From Microbacterium timonense (GTDB lineage: Bacteria; Actinomycetota; Actinomycetes; Actinomycetales; Microbacteriaceae): a DNA stretch of 64,000 nt. The position numbers and the translations under genes were made by a program. The notes beneath the pieces are model-generated. The model was given only the letters and a program-made list of their open reading frames with translations, was not told the DNA's origin and did no database searches. Shown here piece by piece: positions 60,572 to 64,000 of this stretch; within the stretch, counting starts at the first letter, position 1; each line of letters begins with the position of its first letter. The stretch is taken from assembly GCF_900292075.1 (NCBI RefSeq), contig NZ_OLMV01000009.1:1-64000 (forward strand), read 5' to 3'.

Positions 60572-61333
60572 ATGATCGAACTTGCCGTCGACGGCGACGT
60601 GGCCGAGGTCGTGCTCAACGCGCCGCAGAAGCTCAACGCGCTGTCGCTGCGCGACCTGGGGGAGATGGACGCCGCCTACCGCACCGCCGAAGAGGCCGGG
60701 GTGCGTGCGCTCGTGCTGCGGAGCGAGGGTCGCGCGTTCTGCGCCGGCCGCGACATCGCCGGTGTCGACCCGGTGACCGACGATGTGCCCGGATACCTCG
60801 CCGGCGTGGAGACCCTTATGCGCCGCATCGCCGCCTTTCCCGCGCCGACGTTCGCCGCGGTGCACGGCGCGTGCCTCGGCGTGGGCCTGGGCCTCGCCAT
60901 CGCCACGGACGTCGTCTATGTCGCCGACGACGCGAAGATCGGCTCGCCGTTCGCGAGCCTCGGGGCGATGCTCGACTCCGGCGGTCATGCCCTGCTCTAC
61001 GAGCGGCTCGGCGCGCACCGCGCGCTCGACCTCATCTACACCGGCGAGCTCATGTCCGGTGCCGAGGCCGTCGCCGCTGGACTCTTCAGCCGCGCCATGC
61101 CCGTCGAGGAGGTGTTCGACTTCACCCAGCAGCGTGCCGCGGTCGCGGCATCCGGTCCCACCGCTGCGTTCGTCGCATCCAAGCGCCTCATCGCGCGCCT
61201 GCGGGGCGAGCGACTCTGGGATGCCGTGGCCGAAGAGTCCCGCGCGCAGGAGGCGCTGCGCACCACCGCCGACTACCGCGAAGGGTTCGCCGCCTTCCAG
61301 CAGAAGCGCAAGCCCGACTTCACGGGGGAGTGA
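60572..61333 (+). CDS. paaG: enoyl-CoA hydratase/isomerase (PaaG-like)
   Basis: 253 aa, ATG 60572 with GAGAGGAACGCC upstream. Crotonase fold: FCAGRDIAGV, HGACLGVGLGLAIATDVVYV, and GSPFASLGAMLDSGG, where the usual hydratase Glu is replaced and an Asp is present as in PaaG, the ring 1,2-epoxide isomerase forming oxepin-CoA. Last gene of the paaA operon. Residues beyond 220 (EALRTTADYREGFAAFQQKR) match the family's end. Confidence 0.85.
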   Translation: MIELAVDGDVAEVVLNAPQKLNALSLRDLGEMDAAYRTAEEAGVRALVLRSEGRAFCAGRDIAGVDPVTDDVPGYLAGVETLMRRIAAFPAPTFAAVHGACLGVGLGLAIATDVVYVADDAKIGSPFASLGAMLDSGGHALLYERLGAHRALDLIYTGELMSGAEAVAAGLFSRAMPVEEVFDFTQQRAAVAASGPTAAFVASKRLIARLRGERLWDAVAEESRAQEALRTTADYREGFAAFQQKRKPDFTGE

Positions 61334-61366
61334 GCCGGGAAGCTCGCCCGGGCAAGGCGACGCCGC

Positions 61367-61443
61367 GTCAAAGCGCCGGGACGACACGCCGCTGCAGGCC
61401 CCCGCGGCGGACCGATTCGGGCGATCCAGCCCGCCGCTTTCAC
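61367..61443. repeat. palindromic element H, family 2, decayed
   Basis: The right arm GATCCAGCCCGCCGCTTTCA (61423-61442) matches element G at 20 of 21 positions over the full arm; the left arm near 61367-61380 (GTCAAAGCGCCGGG) has mismatches. Lies between convergent paaG and the ThDP enzyme. Confidence 0.7.
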
Positions 61444-61469
61444 ACCCGGTGCCCGCACCCACCCGCCGG

Positions 61470-63137
61470 TCAGGAGTTCACGCGGATGATCTCCTGCTGA
61501 TAGGGAGCGACGACGCCGCCCGAGATGCGGCAGTCCAGCACGAGGAACCGGCGGGATGCCTCCGGCTCGCGTCGCCACGTCGCCAGCCGGTCCAGGTCAT
61601 CGAGACCGCGCACCACGACCCCCTCCGCGCCGACACCCGCGGCGAGCGCGGCGAAGTCGACCTCCGGAATCAGCATCGGCTCCTTCGCGAGACCCTTGAG
61701 CCCGTACAGGTTGACCTCGGCACCGTACGCGGCGTCGTTCCACACCACCGCCAGGCCCCGTCCGGCAGCGACGCGGACCGCCGTCTCGAGATCGGCGAGG
61801 GCCATGAGCCCACCGCCGTCGCCGGTGGTGAGCACGACCGTGGCCGAGGGCTTGGCGAGCGCGGCACCCGCGACCGAGGGCCAGCCGAGCCCGATGGACT
61901 GGAACGCCGTGCCGACCATCGACATGCGATCCGGCGAGGCGACAGGCCAGTACATGTTGGCCCAGCCGATGAAGTGCCCGCCGTCGGATACGACGACGCG
62001 GTCCTCGGGCAGCAGCTCGGCGATCCGCGTCGCCACCGTTCGGGGGTCGAGGCGACCGTCCGGCGCGACCCCGTCGCCGGGGTCGTAGGAACGCAGCGGC
62101 ACCAGATCGACGCTCTCGCGCCAGCCGCTGGGGGCGGCGCCGCGGGAACGCAGCCCTGCGGCGACGGCCTCCGCGACGACCGCGGCATCGCCGCGGACGA
62201 ACCCGCCGACGTGGGGATGCGTGGCCGCCGGCGTCACGTCGATCTGGAAGACCTTGGTGCCGGGCGCGAAGAGGTCGCCGAAGCGCATCGTGAACTGGTT
62301 GAGGGAGGCGCCGAAGACGACCGCGACATCGGCCTCGCGTACCAGGGCCATCGCCCCGTCAGCCCCGAACCCTCCTGTCACCCCGAGGTCGTACTCGGCA
62401 CGGGGGAACACCCCACGTCCGAGGGCCGTGGATGCCGTCACCGCTCCGGTGAGGTCGGCGAGCTCGCCGAGCGCCGGCCCCGCCTGCGAGATCCACGCCC
62501 CGCGACCGGCGAGGAGGAACGGCCGCTGCGCCGAAGCCAGGGCGTCGACGAGGCCGTCGACGGCGCCCTGCGCGAACGCACCGGCCGGCTGCAGCGGTCC
62601 GGGAAGGCGCGGCTCCGGCGCCGCGGGCACCGGTCCGGCATCCCGCGCCGCGACGTCGTACGGGATCGCCAGCACCGTGGGCACCCGATATGTGAGGGCA
62701 TGCTCGATGGCGATGACCGTCGTGGCCGCGGCATCCGCCCGCCCGACCGTGTACGTGCGGGCACCGACGGCTGAGGCGAGGGCGATCTGGTCCACGTCCC
62801 ACGGGCGCGGACCCGAGGTCGGCTCGTCGCCGACCACGAGCACGAGTGGCACATGGGCCTGGACGGCCTCTGCGAGGGCCGTGAGGGTATTGGTGAAGCC
62901 GGCGCCGTAGGTCGCCGTCGCTGCGGCGAGTCGCCCCGACGCCCGGTGATAGGCGTCGGCGGCGACAACCCCGCCTGCCTCGTGGCGCACCGCGGTGAAG
63001 TGCACGTCGGTCGAGCGCTCCAGCGCGTCGAGGAAGTAGGCGTTGCCGTTGCCCATGACACCGAACACGTGGTCGATGTGGCGGGCGAGGGTCAGGGCGA
63101 CGTGGGCCGAGACGGTCGTCGGGGTGGGGGCGGGCAT
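61470..63137 (-). CDS. thiamine diphosphate-dependent decarboxylase/synthase-like enzyme
   Basis: 555 aa, three-domain POX/acetolactate synthase fold. The N-terminal catalytic Glu is in AVRHEAGGVVAADAYHR, the central domain is a Rossmann-like nucleotide domain (PFLLAGRGAWISQAG), and the ThDP motif is TTGDGGGLMALADLETAVR...NDAAYGAE. Substrate uncertain: 2-oxo acids such as phenylglyoxylate or 5-guanidino-2-oxopentanoate are possible. It is close to the paa genes but faces them, with its own promoter, so participation in aromatic catabolism is not established. Confidence 0.85.
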   Translation of the reverse strand: MPAPTPTTVSAHVALTLARHIDHVFGVMGNGNAYFLDALERSTDVHFTAVRHEAGGVVAADAYHRASGRLAAATATYGAGFTNTLTALAEAVQAHVPLVLVVGDEPTSGPRPWDVDQIALASAVGARTYTVGRADAAATTVIAIEHALTYRVPTVLAIPYDVAARDAGPVPAAPEPRLPGPLQPAGAFAQGAVDGLVDALASAQRPFLLAGRGAWISQAGPALGELADLTGAVTASTALGRGVFPRAEYDLGVTGGFGADGAMALVREADVAVVFGASLNQFTMRFGDLFAPGTKVFQIDVTPAATHPHVGGFVRGDAAVVAEAVAAGLRSRGAAPSGWRESVDLVPLRSYDPGDGVAPDGRLDPRTVATRIAELLPEDRVVVSDGGHFIGWANMYWPVASPDRMSMVGTAFQSIGLGWPSVAGAALAKPSATVVLTTGDGGGLMALADLETAVRVAAGRGLAVVWNDAAYGAEVNLYGLKGLAKEPMLIPEVDFAALAAGVGAEGVVVRGLDDLDRLATWRREPEASRRFLVLDCRISGGVVAPYQQEIIRVNS

Positions 63138-63278
63138 GGCGGAGCCTTTCGAGACGGAACGGATCGTGAGTGCCGTATGTGTCTCGCGCGTGCGCGCTGC
63201 GTGCCCATTTTTCGAGCACCGGCGGGCGACGGTGCCGCCGGACGAGTCGAGTATAGGACTTCCGGCAGGATGGGAGTC

Positions 63279-63587
63279 ATGAAGACGACTCAGCTGCGCC
63301 GGTACACGCTCGTCGAGGGGGAGTACGACGCGTTCGTCGCGTGGTTCCAGCAGTGGATGCCGCGCGTGCGGCCGGCCGCCGGCTTCACGATCGAGTTCGC
63401 CTACGGCATCCGCGAGACGAACGAGTTCGTGTGGGCCGTGAGCGCCGAGGGCGACGAAGAGGCGTTCCTGGCGCTCGAGCAGGAGTACCTCGCCTCGGAC
63501 GCCCGCGCCGAGGCCTTCGCCGGCGTGCCGCAGCGGATCGTCGAGTACAACATCCGCCTCGTCACGGAGTACCCGACCACCGCCTGA
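63279..63587 (+). CDS. NIPSNAP-like dimeric alpha-beta barrel protein
   Basis: 102 aa from ATG 63279 (AGGA 8 bases upstream); ATG 63270 is in frame. Pattern LRRYTLVEGEYDAFVAWFQQW and FVWAVSAEGDEEAFLALEQEYLA fits the NIPSNAP/ABM superfamily. Function unknown; possibly a small-molecule binding or oxygenase-like protein. Its TGA is the first codon of an 88-bp tandem repeat. Divergent from the ThDP enzyme. Confidence 0.7.
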   Translation: MKTTQLRRYTLVEGEYDAFVAWFQQWMPRVRPAAGFTIEFAYGIRETNEFVWAVSAEGDEEAFLALEQEYLASDARAEAFAGVPQRIVEYNIRLVTEYPTTA

Positions 63588-64000
63588 CGCCGCCCGCCGT
63601 GGCGCCGCCGACCGTGCACAAACTCCTCTAGATCGCCCGGGTTGCCGCCGGAGACCGCGCGTCGGCGCCGCCTGACGCCGCCCGCCATGGCGCTAGCGAC
63701 CGTGCACGAACTCCTCTAGATCGCCCGGGTTGCCGCCGGAGACCGCGCGTCGGCGCCGCTGGACGGGCGGGTTTGAGGAGTTTCGGGCCGGCTGGGGCGG
63801 GGCAAGCGACGGATGTCCCGACGAGCCGAGCACCCGGTGCTCGCGGCTCGTTGATGACGGGTGGTCGGCGACGGGCGGTGCGCGAACTCCTCAAAACTGC
63901 CCGGACTCCGGCCTGAGCCGGTGCTCCAGCGCCGCAGGACGGGCGAGTTTGAGGAGTTCGGGTCGGCAGCGCACGGGCCCGACGACCGAGGTGTCCGGGC
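63585..64000. repeat. repeat field at the right edge of the window
   Basis: Two 88-bp tandem units (63585-63672, 63673-63760) contain GTGCACGAACTCCTCTAGAT. Further on, GGGCGGGTTTGAGGAGTT (63765), its inverted form GAACTCCTCAAAACTGCCC (63885) and GGGCGAGTTTGAGGAGTTCG (63941) repeat the same AACTCCTC core in both orientations. No gene is supported here. Confidence 0.8.

Overview
The window is high-GC DNA with GTG starts, short ATGA/GTGA gene overlaps and leaderless promoters. It looks like the chromosome of an actinobacterium, most likely a Microbacteriaceae member near Microbacterium. This is inferred from gene content and sequence style; no 16S or marker gene is present to prove it. No tRNA, rRNA, CRISPR array, prophage or transposase was recognised.

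Layout. 1-7019: two consecutive type VII secretion (WXG100) cassettes. Each starts with a near-identical small WXG100 gene, followed by a hairpin, a second small helical protein, a large effector-like protein with a hydrophobic core, and small or membrane accessory proteins. 7139-9261: an Ada/AraC/AlkA fusion glycosylase and Ogt (alkylation repair). 9352-13477: a 26-codon leader peptide, a structured leader and a heterodimeric ABC exporter. 13538-16377 (minus): a DUF559-like protein bracketed by two copies of one palindrome, an acetyl xylan esterase and a GNAT. 16590-20726: monomeric isocitrate dehydrogenase and an L,D-transpeptidase, separated by a strong terminator.

20924-27120: an amino-sugar operon (ROK regulator, ABC importer, ROK kinase, NagB). 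It continues functionally at 31734-34542 with NagA and a secreted GH20 hexosaminidase. Together these import and convert chitin or peptidoglycan amino sugars to fructose-6-phosphate. Between them on the minus strand lie NUDIX, D-lactate/glycolate-type FAD oxidase and YrdB genes and an ECF sigma factor fused to a zinc-finger/membrane domain and a long low-complexity tail. 34607-37145: a ZTP riboswitch, glyA and folD (one-carbon metabolism). 37365-39878: a polar amino acid ABC importer. 40532-42024: an ECF42-type sigma factor with its DGPF/YCII partner.

42757-51256: a homoprotocatechuate meta-cleavage cluster (HpcH/HpaI, HpaH, HpaD, HpaE, GntR regulator, an FAH-RraA fusion, MFS importer). 51422-61333: a phenylacetate (paa) cluster (PaaR-like TetR; echA, hbd, paaZ, paaI; then paaABCDE and a second hydratase/isomerase) with two matching TetR operators. 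paaK and the thiolase paaJ are not in the window. 61470-63587: a ThDP enzyme and a NIPSNAP-like protein. The right edge is a repeat field.

Recurring small-scale structures: palindromic intergenic elements with 13-23 bp arms (at least two sequence families with two copies each); a short repeat of the form GGTCGTTGAGCGAGCGAAGC that has entered coding sequence of at least three catabolic genes in frame; and a TAGNCT -10 box 6-7 nt before leaderless ATGs.
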